From contig NZ_LR134336.1 in assembly GCF_900637025.1 (NCBI RefSeq), forward strand, positions 1,770,501 through 1,834,500: a stretch of 64,000 nt of DNA, given 5' to 3'. Made by a program: the position numbers and the translations under genes. Positions 19,434 to 28,679 of the stretch are shown in pieces; the first letter of the stretch is position 1; every line of letters starts with the position of its first letter. Below the pieces are notes generated by a model, which searched no databases, was not told the origin of the DNA, and worked only from the letters and a program-made list of their open reading frames with translations. The DNA is from Streptococcus oralis ATCC 35037. Lineage in GTDB: Bacteria; Bacillota; Bacilli; Lactobacillales; Streptococcaceae.

Positions 19434-19880
19434 TTATTTATCTTTCATCAAATCTAGCAAACGATCTTCCATCAGCTTGGCAACGTGCTGGTCTCGACAA
19501 ATAACCAATAAGGTATTAGCACCAGCAACCGTTCCTAAAATCCATTCATCCTTGTTTGCATCTACAATGTTTGCTAAGACTGCAGCTTCCCCAAGTTTAG
19601 TATGAAGTACCAAGGTGAACTCTGCTCTTGCAACTCCTTCTAAATGATGAGACAAAAACTCAACTAAATCAATCTTATCTGTCTCATTTGCTAGTACATA
19701 ATACACCATATCATTTTTCTTAACCTTGGTCAAGCCGATTTCACGCAAATCACGTGACAAAGTCGTTTGTGTCACATAAACATTACGAGCTTCTAAACGA
19801 TCTTGAATCTCTTTTTGTGTCCCAAGTTTTTCTTCGGTGATCATCTTTTTAATCAACTGATGCCGTTCTCTTTTTCTCAT
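19434..19880 (-). CDS. argR: Arginine repressor ArgR/AhrC
   Basis: A 148-residue ArgR. It has an N-terminal winged helix ([29 protein letters not shown]) and a C-terminal hexamerisation and arginine-binding domain ([14 protein letters not shown]). It represses arginine synthesis and uptake genes when arginine is plentiful. It is divergent from argS. Likely targets in this window are abpA-argG-argH; the argR-argS spacer is AT-rich but shows no unambiguous ARG box. Confidence 0.92.
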   Translation of the reverse strand: MRKRERHQLIKKMITEEKLGTQKEIQDRLEARNVYVTQTTLSRDLREIGLTKVKKNDMVYYVLANETDKIDLVEFLSHHLEGVARAEFTLVLHTKLGEAAVLANIVDANKDEWILGTVAGANTLLVICRDQHVAKLMEDRLLDLMKDK

Positions 19881-20034
19881 ATTATCCTCTTAAGTGAATA
19901 TTTATAACAAGTTTTACATTTATTTTATAACTACATTATACCAAAAAAACTAGATAATTCAAAAAAATTCTTTTCTTTCTCAAAAAATGTAGTAAATTGT
20001 GTTAAAATAGTAAAAAAGCCCAAAAGGAGCCCTT

Positions 20035-21726
20035 ATGAATACAAAAGAATTGATTGCTAGCGAGTTAGCTAGCGTCATTGATAGCCTGGACCAAGAGGCT
20101 ATTTTAAATTTACTGGAAACACCTAAAAACTCAGAAATGGGAGACATCGCCTTCCCTGCCTTTTCTCTAGCAAAGGTCGAGCGTAAAGCTCCTCAAATGA
20201 TTGCAGCAGATATTGCTGAAAAAATCAATAGTCAAGCCTTTGAAAAGGTTGTTGCTACTGGACCTTACGTCAACTTTTTCCTCGATAAATCTGCTATTTC
20301 GGCTCAGGTATTACAGGATGTTATCACTGAAAAAGAGCACTATGCCGACCAAACCATTGGCAAGCAAGAAAATATCGTTATCGACATGTCTAGTCCTAAT
20401 ATCGCAAAACCATTCTCTATTGGGCACTTGCGTTCAACGGTTATCGGAGATAGCTTGTCACATATTTTCCAAAAGATCGGCTATCAAACGGTCAAGGTCA
20501 ACCATTTGGGAGACTGGGGTAAACAGTTTGGAATGTTGATCGTTGCCTACAAGAAATGGGGAAATGAGGAAGCCGTTAAAGCGCATCCAATCGATGAACT
20601 TCTTAAACTCTACGTTCGCATCAATGCTGAAGCTGAAAAAGATCCTAGCTTGGATGAAGAAGCACGCGAATGGTTCCGCAAACTGGAAAATGGAGATGAG
20701 GAAGCCCTCGCTCTCTGGCAATGGTTCCGTGATGAAAGTTTAGTGGAATTCAACCGTCTTTACAATGAATTGCAAGTTGAATTTGACAGCTACAACGGAG
20801 AAGCCTTCTACAATGATAAGATGGATGCTGTTGTAGACATTCTCGCTGAAAAAGGACTTCTTGTTGAGTCAGAAGGGGCTCAAGTTGTCAATCTTGAGAA
20901 ATATGGAATTGAACATCCAGCCCTTATCAAAAAATCTGATGGTGCAACTCTCTATATCACACGTGACTTGGCTGCAGCCCTCTACCGTAAAAACGAATAC
21001 CAATTTGCAAAATCCATCTATGTTGTTGGTCAAGAGCAATCTGCCCACTTCAAACAACTCAAGGCAGTACTACAAGAGATGGGCTACGATTGGAGCCAAG
21101 ACATTGTCCATGTTCCGTTTGGATTGGTAACAAAAGAAGGGAAAAAACTCTCTACTCGTAAAGGAAATGTCATCTTGCTAGAACCGACTATCGCTGAGGC
21201 TGTTAGTCGTGCCAAGGCCCAAATCGAGGCGAAAAATCCTGAGTTAGAAAATAAAGACCAGGTTGCCCACGCTGTTGGAGTTGGGGCTATCAAGTTCTAT
21301 GATCTTAAGACCGACCGTACAAATGGATATGACTTCGACCTTGAAGCTATGGTATCCTTTGAAGGAGAAACTGGACCTTACGTTCAATACGCCTACGCTC
21401 GTATCCAATCTATCTTGCGCAAAGCCGATTTCAAACCAGATGCAGCTGGCAACTACAGCTTGAACGATGCTGAAAGCTGGGAAATCATTAAGCTACTCCA
21501 GGACTTTCCACGTATTATCAATCGTGCAGCAGATAACTTTGAACCTTCTATCATTGCGAAATTTGCGATTAGTTTGGCTCAAGCATTCAACAAGTACTAT
21601 GCACATACACGTATCCTAGATGAAAGTCCTGAGCGCGACAGTCGTCTGGCCCTCAGCTACGCAACCGCAGTCGTCCTCAAAGAAGCTCTTCGTTTGCTCG
21701 GAGTAGAAGCGCCGGAGAAGATGTAA
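20035..21726 (+). CDS. argS: Arginyl-tRNA synthetase
   Basis: A 563-residue class I synthetase. It has the ArgRS-specific N-terminal Add-1 domain, the HIGH-like [16 protein letters not shown], the KMSKS-like [13 protein letters not shown], and an anticodon-binding C-terminus with the conserved ending [20 protein letters not shown] precedes the ATG. It is followed by an unusual cluster of hairpins rather than a simple terminator. Confidence 0.96.
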   Translation: MNTKELIASELASVIDSLDQEAILNLLETPKNSEMGDIAFPAFSLAKVERKAPQMIAADIAEKINSQAFEKVVATGPYVNFFLDKSAISAQVLQDVITEKEHYADQTIGKQENIVIDMSSPNIAKPFSIGHLRSTVIGDSLSHIFQKIGYQTVKVNHLGDWGKQFGMLIVAYKKWGNEEAVKAHPIDELLKLYVRINAEAEKDPSLDEEAREWFRKLENGDEEALALWQWFRDESLVEFNRLYNELQVEFDSYNGEAFYNDKMDAVVDILAEKGLLVESEGAQVVNLEKYGIEHPALIKKSDGATLYITRDLAAALYRKNEYQFAKSIYVVGQEQSAHFKQLKAVLQEMGYDWSQDIVHVPFGLVTKEGKKLSTRKGNVILLEPTIAEAVSRAKAQIEAKNPELENKDQVAHAVGVGAIKFYDLKTDRTNGYDFDLEAMVSFEGETGPYVQYAYARIQSILRKADFKPDAAGNYSLNDAESWEIIKLLQDFPRIINRAADNFEPSIIAKFAISLAQAFNKYYAHTRILDESPERDSRLALSYATAVVLKEALRLLGVEAPEKM

Positions 21727-21734
21727 ATCGCCAA

Positions 21735-21990
21735 AGTTACTTGATTGCAGAGCAATCTAAGTAACTAACGCCAAATCCTATTCGGACTTTGGCTAGGCGC
21801 TTCACTAGTCATGGTCCCTAAATATAATCGATTTAGAGCCCATGACGTCGTAACCAGTACGAATTGCCTAAACGCTTCACTAATTCACCTAACCAAATAA
21901 TATCGATTTGGTTAGGCTCATGTCGTAATCTTTTAAATTACTTGAAAGCAATCTGAAAGATTGAGGCAAAATAACATTTATATTTTGTTC
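21735..21990. repeat. Cluster of consecutive hairpins after argS
   Basis: Six inverted repeats fill the gap from argS to the next gene: 21735-21766 (AGTTACTT...AAGTAACT), 21770-21793 (GCCAAA...TTTGGC), 21809-21845 (TCATGG, CTAAAT / ATTTAG, CCATGA), 21888-21915 (CCTAACCAAAT / ATTTGGTTAGG), 21949-21963 (CAATCT/AGATTG) and 21966-21990. The third and fourth share the flanks CGCTTCACTA and CGTAA and the loop core AATCGATTT / ATCGATTT, yet have different paired stems. The first and last blocks also resemble each other. Function unknown. Confidence 0.7.
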
Positions 21991-22061
21991 GGCCTTGCAG
22001 CTGTTTAATGAAACAATTTATTCACTTTTACTATTTCTTTATCACACTGGGAGATTTCCTA

Positions 22062-22306
22062 TGAGCCAATATGCTTATATCCTCGTTGTACTTAGCTTGG
22101 TTTTCCTTTTTCTGCTCAATAAGTACGAGAAGGAAAGACTTCAAAGACTCTACCAAGAGCAACTCTTGAAGGACGAGACATTTAGGTCTGACATCAAAGA
22201 GAAAATTCACACGACTGAAAATATCAATGATGTCATTGCACATATCAATAAAACTTACCATCTGGGAATGTTGCTCTCAAAAGACGTCACAGATCAATTG
22301 AAATAA
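22062..22306 (+). CDS. Small protein with one N-terminal membrane helix, unknown function
   Basis: An 81-residue protein that I do not recognise. One hydrophobic helix (YAYILVVLSLVFLFLL) at residues 4-19 is followed by a charged, probably coiled-coil cytoplasmic part. GGGAGATTTCCT before the ATG at 22062 favours this start over an upstream in-frame ATG at 22007. A terminator follows immediately. Confidence 0.6.
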
Positions 22307-22310
22307 TCAA

Positions 22311-22342
22311 AATCCGAGAAGCTTTCTTCTCGGATTTTTTAG
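22311..22342 (+). terminator. Intrinsic terminator
   Basis: AATCCGAGAA, loop GCTTTC, TTCTCGGATT, then six Ts. Confidence 0.9.
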
Positions 22343-22422
22343 GCTTACCATATTCTCCTTGGAGAAATTTCATTAATACATGTAAAGTTTTCTGTAATTT
22401 TCTATATTTTTTCAAAATATTC

Positions 22423-22451
22423 TTGCATTTCCTTTAAGTTTTTTGTAGAAT
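22423..22451 (+). promoter_or_regulatory. Promoter of the NRAMP-like gene
   Basis: TTGCAT (22423-22428), a 17-base spacer and TAGAAT (22446-22451), 52 bases before the start codon. A short palindrome TTCTCCTTGGAGAA lies upstream at 22353-22366. Confidence 0.7.
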
Positions 22452-22503
22452 AGTAGCTATCTATTCAGATTATTCTGAAAATTCAAAAATAGGAGTGTTT
22501 ATT

Positions 22504-23766
22504 ATGTCACAAGTTACGTTATCAAACCAGTCAACCTGGGCAAGCAAACTAAAGGCAATGGGGCCAGGAATCCTAATGGCTTCTGCTGCCGTTGGAGGTT
22601 CTCACATTGTATCCTCTACTCAAGCTGGTGGTTCTTATGGTTGGTCACTACTCCTCTTGGTTATCTTGGCCAATGTTTTTAAATATCCATTTTTCCGTTT
22701 TGGTGCTGAATACACGGCTGATACGGGAAAGACTTTGGTCGAAGGTTATGCCGAAAAAGGGAAACTCTATCTCTGGATTTTCTTTATCCTCAATGTCTTT
22801 TCAGCTATGGTCAACACAGCTGGTGTTGCCATTCTGTGCTCAGCTATCATCGCCAGTGCCTTCCCAATGATCGGTCTTAGCATCACTCAATGGTCCCTTA
22901 TCCTTGTTGCAGTCATTTGGGCTATGTTACTCTTTGGTGGCTACAAACTATTGGATGGTATGGCAAAATGGATCATGTCTGCTTTGACCATTGCAACTGT
23001 TCTTGCAGTTATCATTGCAACAATTAAACATCCAGAATACAGCTCTGATTTTGTCGAAAAGACACCTTGGCAAATGGCGGCACTCCCTTTTATCGTTTCC
23101 CTCTTAGGATGGATGCCTGCCCCTATTGAAATTTCAGCCATCAACTCACTCTGGTCTGCTGAAAAGAAAAAGACCGTCAACTTTAATACAGCGGACGCAC
23201 TTTTCGACTTTAACATTGGTTACATTGGAACTGCAATCCTAGCTGTATTCTTTGTGGCACTAGGAGCACTTATTCAGTATCCTACCGGGCAGGCAGTTGA
23301 AGCTGCTTCAGCCAAATACATCTCTCAATTTGTGGGTATGTATGCCTCTGTTCTTGGAGAATGGTCCCGTTATTTGATCACCTTTATCGCCTTTCTTTGT
23401 ATCTTTGGAACAGTTATTACTGTTATAGATGGTTACTCTCGAGTCAATCAGGAATCGCTGCGACTCTTGATTCGTCAAAAAGAGGATTCTCGCAAATCTT
23501 TGAACATCTGGATGACCATTATCGCTATCATTGGTATCGTAATTATTAAATTCTTTGCTGGTCAAGTTTCTACCATGCTTCGCTTTGCCATGATCGGTTC
23601 TTTCCTGACAACACCATTCTTCGCTCTCTTGAACTATGTTTTGGTGACACGTGAGAATAAAAATCTTCCTTCTTGGCTAAAACTCCTCGCTATCGCAGGG
23701 TTGATTTTCCTCTTTGGCTTTGCTATTTTCTTTATCTATGCACTTGCCATCGGAAAAGCAGGATAG
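22504..23766 (+). CDS. NRAMP-family transporter lacking the canonical metal-binding motif
   Basis: A 420-residue membrane protein with about eleven helices and NRAMP-like architecture. In helix 1, where Mn2+/Fe2+ NRAMPs carry DPGN, the sequence is GPGILMASAAVGGSHIVSS, so the Asp and Asn ligands are absent. In helix 6 the usual MPH is WMPAP. It therefore belongs to an outlying NRAMP-related branch and its substrate cannot be assumed to be manganese. AGGAG lies eight bases before the ATG; a GTG three codons upstream overlaps that site and is rejected. It has its own promoter and terminator. Confidence 0.75.
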   Translation: MSQVTLSNQSTWASKLKAMGPGILMASAAVGGSHIVSSTQAGGSYGWSLLLLVILANVFKYPFFRFGAEYTADTGKTLVEGYAEKGKLYLWIFFILNVFSAMVNTAGVAILCSAIIASAFPMIGLSITQWSLILVAVIWAMLLFGGYKLLDGMAKWIMSALTIATVLAVIIATIKHPEYSSDFVEKTPWQMAALPFIVSLLGWMPAPIEISAINSLWSAEKKKTVNFNTADALFDFNIGYIGTAILAVFFVALGALIQYPTGQAVEAASAKYISQFVGMYASVLGEWSRYLITFIAFLCIFGTVITVIDGYSRVNQESLRLLIRQKEDSRKSLNIWMTIIAIIGIVIIKFFAGQVSTMLRFAMIGSFLTTPFFALLNYVLVTRENKNLPSWLKLLAIAGLIFLFGFAIFFIYALAIGKAG

Positions 23767-23773
23767 TTTATAA

Positions 23774-23798
23774 ATGGCACCCTTACGGGGTGCTTTTT
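23774..23798 (+). terminator. Terminator of the NRAMP-like gene
   Basis: GGCACCC TTAC GGGGTGC followed by five Ts. Confidence 0.85.
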
Positions 23799-23804
23799 GT
23801 ATAC

Positions 23805-23834
23805 GCAAAAAGCAGTTGAAAATCTCAACTGCCC
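23805..23834 (-). terminator. Terminator of nrdI
   Basis: On the minus strand CAGTTGA GATT TTCAACTG is followed by CTTTTTG. It sits directly after the nrdI stop. Confidence 0.75.
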
Positions 23835-23846
23835 TTCAGTACTACT

Positions 23847-24317
23847 TTATTTTTCTGTTTCTAACTCATACAAATCTGCAATGATCGCTGCGACCTTTTT
23901 AATATCTCCCAGCATGCCACGCATTTCAAAGTCTGCTAGGACCGGGAAGCCAAAACGCTGGCTGTACTGCTTAGCTGTCAGGCAGTATTGGTTATTAAAA
24001 TTGCGATTACCAGATCCCACTACCCCAAAACACTTACTAGCATTGTCTCCATAAGCAATAAAGTCGCCCACTGGAGTCGTTAGAATTTCAACATCGCCGT
24101 TATCAACGCCATTTCCACCTTCTAGATAGGTTGGTAAAAAGGCGACATAAGGATGGTCCATCTCAAAGAAATCTTGGCCTTCCTTGACCAGATCCTTGAT
24201 ATGGATTTTTTGGACCTCAATTCCTTCGTACTGAGACAGGAGATAGTCCTTGAGACGGCTTACAAAACTCTCTGTATTCCCGCTCAGACTGATATACACT
24301 AGGGATATTTTTTTCAT
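23847..24317 (-). CDS. nrdI: NrdI-like flavodoxin
   Basis: A 156-residue flavodoxin-fold protein with the FMN phosphate loop SLSGNTESF near residue 11 and the NrdI core [19 protein letters not shown]. NrdI supplies the oxidant for assembling the dimanganese-tyrosyl cofactor of class Ib ribonucleotide reductase (NrdEF). Neither nrdE nor nrdF is adjacent, so this is a solitary copy, as at this position in pneumococcus. It has its own terminator. Confidence 0.85.
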   Translation of the reverse strand: MKKISLVYISLSGNTESFVSRLKDYLLSQYEGIEVQKIHIKDLVKEGQDFFEMDHPYVAFLPTYLEGGNGVDNGDVEILTTPVGDFIAYGDNASKCFGVVGSGNRNFNNQYCLTAKQYSQRFGFPVLADFEMRGMLGDIKKVAAIIADLYELETEK

Positions 24318-24348
24318 ATTGACCTCGATTTTTTGTTTACGATTTAAA

Positions 24349-24387
24349 AAGAACTACCAAGATTGTAACTTGATAGTTCTTTTTTGT
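24349..24387. terminator. Bidirectional terminator
   Basis: AAGAACTACCAA and TTGATAGTTCTT pair around a 9-base loop, with T or A tracts on both sides. It terminates the membrane-protein gene at 24394. Confidence 0.75.
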
Positions 24388-24393
24388 CAATAC

Positions 24394-24927
24394 TTAGGCA
24401 ACTTCTTCTGCTTCGACTTCTTCAGCCAAATCTTTTTGTTGGCGCCACATCTTGTAGAAGACCAAGGCTAAAAAGAGGACGTTGATGATGATGAACAAAA
24501 TATTCGTTCCTTGTGCTAATGCTCCCATTCCTAAGCCGAGGGTAGTATCTTTGATTAATTGAACTGCATCTTGAACGTTCATATAGCTATAAACCAAACC
24601 AACAATAGCTAGTAGAACATAGCCAATATAAGCATAGTTTGCGAATTGCACATTTTTACGTACAAGAAATACAAAAGCTACTACAACTAGAATTGCAGAT
24701 AAGACAATCAACAACGTATTAAAAATAGAGTGCGATGACGCTGTTACTTGGTAAGTATAGTTGACTGTGTCTTCTAATTGCTGAGCAGTAAGCGTCCCGC
24801 TATTCGCCAGGCTAGCACGAAGCACATCTTTACTTGGCAATGGACTCAAGATTCCAAATAATGACATAGATGAAATAAGGGCTGATAGGACTAACAATAC
24901 CCAAAGATAAATAGGATTCTTTTTCAT
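24394..24927 (-). CDS. Four-helix membrane protein of unknown function
   Basis: A 177-residue protein with four predicted membrane helices, an extracellular segment of about 50 residues after the first (PLPSKDVLRASLANSGTLTA) and an acidic C-terminus (EEVEAEEVA). I do not recognise a family. The start at 24927 uses GGAGG eight bases upstream; that site overlaps an ATG four codons earlier. It lies just downstream of the two-component genes and could be their target, but this is only positional. Confidence 0.6.
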   Translation of the reverse strand: MKKNPIYLWVLLVLSALISSMSLFGILSPLPSKDVLRASLANSGTLTAQQLEDTVNYTYQVTASSHSIFNTLLIVLSAILVVVAFVFLVRKNVQFANYAYIGYVLLAIVGLVYSYMNVQDAVQLIKDTTLGLGMGALAQGTNILFIIINVLFLALVFYKMWRQQKDLAEEVEAEEVA

Positions 24928-24985
24928 GTTTTCCTCCATAAGATATTTTGAACATTATAGCATTTTTTGTACAGGAATACAACTT

Positions 24986-26272
24986 TTACAAGCTGGTTTC
25001 AACCTGTTTCCGATAAGCTTTCGGTGATTTTCCGCACAATTTACGGAAAACCTTGTAGAAATATCCAACATTACTGTAGCCAACTGCATAGCAAATATCT
25101 TCGATACTATCACTGGTCGAAAGCAAGAGTTGTTGCGCCGCCTTAATTCGCTGTTTATTGAGCAATTCCGCAAAAGTCGAGTTGGTTTCCCTCTTGATCA
25201 GCTGACCGAGATAGACAGGATTGATAAAGAGATCCTTGCTAATATCCTTAAGCGAGAGCTCTTTCTGATAATCACGCCCAATCACCTCCAGAACGCTCAC
25301 CACATTTTCATTCATGCGGTACTGGCCAAAGAACTTGGTCAAGGTTTCTTTGATATAGGCAACCAATTCTTCAAAGGTGTTAATGGCATGGATAGCTTTG
25401 ACAATCTCGGTCATATCATCTGCTTTTAGGTGTTCAAACAAATGAAAGACATCCATGACAAACTGGGTGAAGAGCTGCTTCGTGATGGCCACGCGCGGAG
25501 TATTCTCCAAAACAACCTTCTCTAGCAAGGTCAATTCTTCGATGATTTGATTGATATTCCCTTGGATAATCACCCGATAAATCGGCTCGTAATAGGCAAA
25601 CAAACTCTCGGATTTTTCTAGATTGACTGAACCGTAGAATAGGGCTTTCTCAGCATTGATCTTCCAATTCTCAAAGGACTGCTGGTAGGGTGCTTCAAAT
25701 GATGTCACGATGATGCCATCTAGTGGCTGATCAGAGATGAAAATCTGCCAGTCTTGCCCCAAAACATAGTAAGGAATAGTGAAAGAACCTTGTTTTTCCT
25801 TAGAAAGGCCTATCCACCAGTTGTCTTTACCTGACAGATAGTTAGTAAATCCTGTCTCATCCAATTCTTGACTGAGGGTCTGACTTTGCTCCACCTTCTC
25901 CTGAAGCTGTTGCGCAATCTTTTCTAATAAATGGCCCAACTCCACCTTGTCTACTGGCTTGACCAGATAATCCACGACACTAAGGTTCATGGCTTTTTTG
26001 ACGTAGTCAAACTCCTGATAACCAGACAGCAAGATATAATAGGTATCTGGAAGTAACTCTTTCATTTCCCTAATCATCTCAAGCCCGGTCTTATCTGGCA
26101 TGTTGACATCGGAAATGACCACATCTACTGGATTTTTCTTAACATAGTCCAAAGCATCATCTGCGTGATTAGCTGTCGCGACGACTTGCATATCCCATTT
26201 TTCAAAGGGGATTAATCGCTTGAGCCCCTCTGTCACCATGTACTCATCGTCTACTAATAAAACTTTATACAT
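24986..26272 (-). CDS. YesN-like response regulator with AraC output domain
   Basis: A 428-residue response regulator. The receiver domain has DD at 8-9, phospho-acceptor Asp55 (VVISDVNMPD) and Lys105 (DYLVKPVD). A middle region of about 190 residues is followed by a C-terminal AraC-type double helix-turn-helix (DISKDLFINPVYLGQLIKRE, IEDICYAVGYSNVGYFYKVF). The family regulates carbohydrate uptake and processing genes. It follows its kinase by 11 bases. The position beside DUF624 and nrdI matches TCS07 of pneumococcus, an assignment from memory of gene order. Confidence 0.88.
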   Translation of the reverse strand: MYKVLLVDDEYMVTEGLKRLIPFEKWDMQVVATANHADDALDYVKKNPVDVVISDVNMPDKTGLEMIREMKELLPDTYYILLSGYQEFDYVKKAMNLSVVDYLVKPVDKVELGHLLEKIAQQLQEKVEQSQTLSQELDETGFTNYLSGKDNWWIGLSKEKQGSFTIPYYVLGQDWQIFISDQPLDGIIVTSFEAPYQQSFENWKINAEKALFYGSVNLEKSESLFAYYEPIYRVIIQGNINQIIEELTLLEKVVLENTPRVAITKQLFTQFVMDVFHLFEHLKADDMTEIVKAIHAINTFEELVAYIKETLTKFFGQYRMNENVVSVLEVIGRDYQKELSLKDISKDLFINPVYLGQLIKRETNSTFAELLNKQRIKAAQQLLLSTSDSIEDICYAVGYSNVGYFYKVFRKLCGKSPKAYRKQVETSL

Positions 26273-26283
26273 TTCTACCCTTT

Positions 26284-27954
26284 CTATTCATCCTGGATAG
26301 TGATATGGTAACGAACACCCTCTTGTTCAGCTGACTCTACACTGATTTGGTAGCGATCCCCAAAGTAGAGAACAAAGCGTTCGTGTACATTGACTATTCC
26401 AATTGACTGCCGCTCCCCACTATAGCTTGCCTCGTGTTCAAAACTTCGTTGAGCTAATTTTTCTTGCAAGCTAGCTAGTTTCTCAGCGGTCATGCCCCGA
26501 CCATTGTCTTCCACTAGGATTTCAACGAATCCTTGGCCCTTCAAGGCTTTGATACTGATGACATTATCCGTTCTGCGATGGTCAACACCATGGGCAAAGT
26601 AGTTTTCTACTAATGGTTGGAGTGTAAATTTTGGAATCCTCATTTCTTCCAATTCTGGTGCAATCTTGAAACCATAAGCAATGGATTTAGGATAACGTAC
26701 CATACAGAGATAGCTATATTTTCGGCAAAATTCCAACTCCTGCTTCAACGTCGTTTCCCGCTCGTCGGAGATATTGTTGCGTAACAGGCTGCTAAATTCA
26801 TAGATAATATCTGCCAGTTCATCCTGACTTTGCATGACGGCATACATCCGTATAAATTCCAGAGTATTGTACATAAAGTGAGGATTGATCTGAGCTTGCA
26901 GGGCTCGCATATTGGCATCTTTTTGACTGAGCTCTAGCTGATAGATATCATGGATATTTTTTTCCAGGCGATCCAACATATCATTGGTTGTTTCTGCAAT
27001 GAGAAGCAACTCTTGGTCTTTTTCAGAAGTATCGATTCGAAGGCCTTCTTCCCCTTGAGCAATCACCTCGATCGAATCTACTAGGTCTACGACCTGCTTT
27101 TGGTAATTTGAAAAAGTCTGTCTAAGGGTCACGTACAAAATGATGATAAAGAGAATACTTAGCCCAATAATGACAGCTGAACTCGTCAAAGTTCCTGTGA
27201 GAACAAAATTTTTAGGAACAGCAACTCGAACCTGATAACCGTGAGAGGTAACACCTACAAACCAGTTTTCTCGCTCGGCTGATACCTTCTCACCAATATG
27301 GAACATCTCGGTCTCAAAAGGCGAAGTTACTGTTACAGCCATTGGGATATGACCCCGAGTATTGTCAATAGCCCCATGTAAAACATCTGGCGATAGGGAG
27401 ATATAGATCACTCCTAAATCCTTGTCAGACACAGGATCGGAAACGGGAATGGCAAAACTATTGGCTGTCGGCTTAAAACCCTCCGCAGGAATTTTCTCTC
27501 CACTTCGTTTTTCTCTAGTCGAAACATAGACTTCCTTATAGTCCTGAAGAACAATAGCCACTCCAGTCACAAAATCATTCCGAACATAGAGGTCATCAAT
27601 ATTTTCATACAGGGAAACCGAGATATAAGGCGAAGTTTTACGCTCTAATTGCCAGTAGAAATAGTCTGGTGTGCTGAGACTGAAATACTTGTAAATCCCT
27701 TCAATGCGGGCCTGATTTTCAACCAAAGACTGAGCAAGTTGGGTTGACTCTCTGTGATAATATTCCACTTCGCTCACTGTCCGAGTGGTCACACGTTCTG
27801 CAACCCTTTGGGCTTCTTTCTCACGCGAGTCCCAGTCAGCATACGATAGCATAATCGCAAAACTGGCAATGACCACGATCATAACCAAGCTATAAATCCG
27901 TAAAAGAGAGTGAAGCCAGAACTGCTTCATTCTATTTTGTTGCCAATTTTTCAT
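26284..27954 (-). CDS. YesM-like sensor histidine kinase
   Basis: A membrane histidine kinase of about 556 residues. One membrane helix at the N-terminus, an extracellular sensor of about 240 residues, a second helix, HAMP, then the His_kinase domain with QINPHFMYNTLEF (phospho-acceptor His) and HATPase with VEDNGRGM. YesM-type kinases usually respond to sugars or glycans. The exact start is uncertain: ATG at 27954 overlaps DUF624 by 23 bases, while ATG at 27930 sits one base after its stop codon and could be used by re-initiation. Neither has a clear ribosome-binding site. Confidence 0.85.
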   Translation of the reverse strand: MKNWQQNRMKQFWLHSLLRIYSLVMIVVIASFAIMLSYADWDSREKEAQRVAERVTTRTVSEVEYYHRESTQLAQSLVENQARIEGIYKYFSLSTPDYFYWQLERKTSPYISVSLYENIDDLYVRNDFVTGVAIVLQDYKEVYVSTREKRSGEKIPAEGFKPTANSFAIPVSDPVSDKDLGVIYISLSPDVLHGAIDNTRGHIPMAVTVTSPFETEMFHIGEKVSAERENWFVGVTSHGYQVRVAVPKNFVLTGTLTSSAVIIGLSILFIIILYVTLRQTFSNYQKQVVDLVDSIEVIAQGEEGLRIDTSEKDQELLLIAETTNDMLDRLEKNIHDIYQLELSQKDANMRALQAQINPHFMYNTLEFIRMYAVMQSQDELADIIYEFSSLLRNNISDERETTLKQELEFCRKYSYLCMVRYPKSIAYGFKIAPELEEMRIPKFTLQPLVENYFAHGVDHRRTDNVISIKALKGQGFVEILVEDNGRGMTAEKLASLQEKLAQRSFEHEASYSGERQSIGIVNVHERFVLYFGDRYQISVESAEQEGVRYHITIQDE

Positions 27955-28546
27955 GGATACTTTCATAAATAGGTTCCAACATATCACTGATAAAGAAATG
28001 CCACATTCCAATTCCTACAAAAAAGAGCAAGGCAGGCATATAATAACCAACTCCTACAAGGAGAGCGGAGCCGAGTAAAACTTTGGCAATCGCAGGTAGG
28101 CTCATAAAAATCCCGATAAGGGACAGTTTCAAGGTATTTTGGTAGGATAAATCAAAGTACACCTGAAGTTTCAAGGAAACAGTATAGGCTAGAAAGACAA
28201 GAGCAACTACAAGGACATTGAGAAAGGTCGCCAAGAGGTGGAAAATCGTCTGGTGTGGCAATTGAACTAGAAGATACAAACCATAAACTAGGACAAGATC
28301 CACAAACACAAAACTATAGAAAGCCAGATTGCTCTTGACAAAATTACTCTTATACAATTCCCAAGCTTCCTTCAAATGGTAGGCTCGATAGGTATAACCA
28401 TGTTCCGCATACAAACTCATAAGAGTTGCACTAGCTGGGGCCAAACCAAAGACCACTCCTCCTGCTAGTGTTAATAGCCAGAAATAAGCCGTCGCAATCA
28501 TTCCCAAAAAGATACGATTAAAGACGAATTCTAGAAATTTTCCCAT
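27932..28546 (-). CDS. DUF624 (YesL-like) membrane protein
   Basis: A 204-residue protein with about five membrane helices of the DUF624 family, which commonly accompanies YesMN-type two-component systems and sugar ABC transporters. It is the first gene of the operon DUF624-kinase-regulator. The promoter at 28576 is overlapped by a catabolite-responsive element candidate. AAGGAGAG precedes the ATG. Confidence 0.8.
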   Translation of the reverse strand: MGKFLEFVFNRIFLGMIATAYFWLLTLAGGVVFGLAPASATLMSLYAEHGYTYRAYHLKEAWELYKSNFVKSNLAFYSFVFVDLVLVYGLYLLVQLPHQTIFHLLATFLNVLVVALVFLAYTVSLKLQVYFDLSYQNTLKLSLIGIFMSLPAIAKVLLGSALLVGVGYYMPALLFFVGIGMWHFFISDMLEPIYESIHEKLATK

Positions 28547-28575
28547 GCCGCTCTCCTTAAACTAACGATGTAACT

Positions 28576-28601
28576 ATTATATCATATTTCAAACGTTTTC
28601 A
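28576..28601 (-). promoter_or_regulatory. Promoter with overlapping cre-like site before DUF624
   Basis: On the minus strand TGATATAAT (extended -10, 28576-28584) is preceded by TGAAAACGTTTGAA (28588-28601), which differs from the CcpA cre consensus mainly at the penultimate base. The site occupies the spacer, so CcpA binding would block RNA polymerase. Confidence 0.55.
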
Positions 28602-28618
28602 AAAATATAGAACTCCCA

Positions 28619-28647
28619 TTTACAATCCTCAAAAAGCGTGATACAAT
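28619..28647 (+). promoter_or_regulatory. Promoter of the MptD-like gene
   Basis: TTTACA (28619-28624), a 17-base spacer and TACAAT (28642-28647), 33 bases before the ATG. Confidence 0.75.
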
Positions 28648-28679
28648 TGGTTTTGTTAATTCGCATCAAGGAGATTCTC

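Noticed and set aside
21727..22000. Hairpin cluster considered as a tRNA gene or T-box leader
   Set aside because: No cloverleaf, T-loop GTTCRA or T-box TGGNACCGCG motif is present, and it follows rather than precedes argS.
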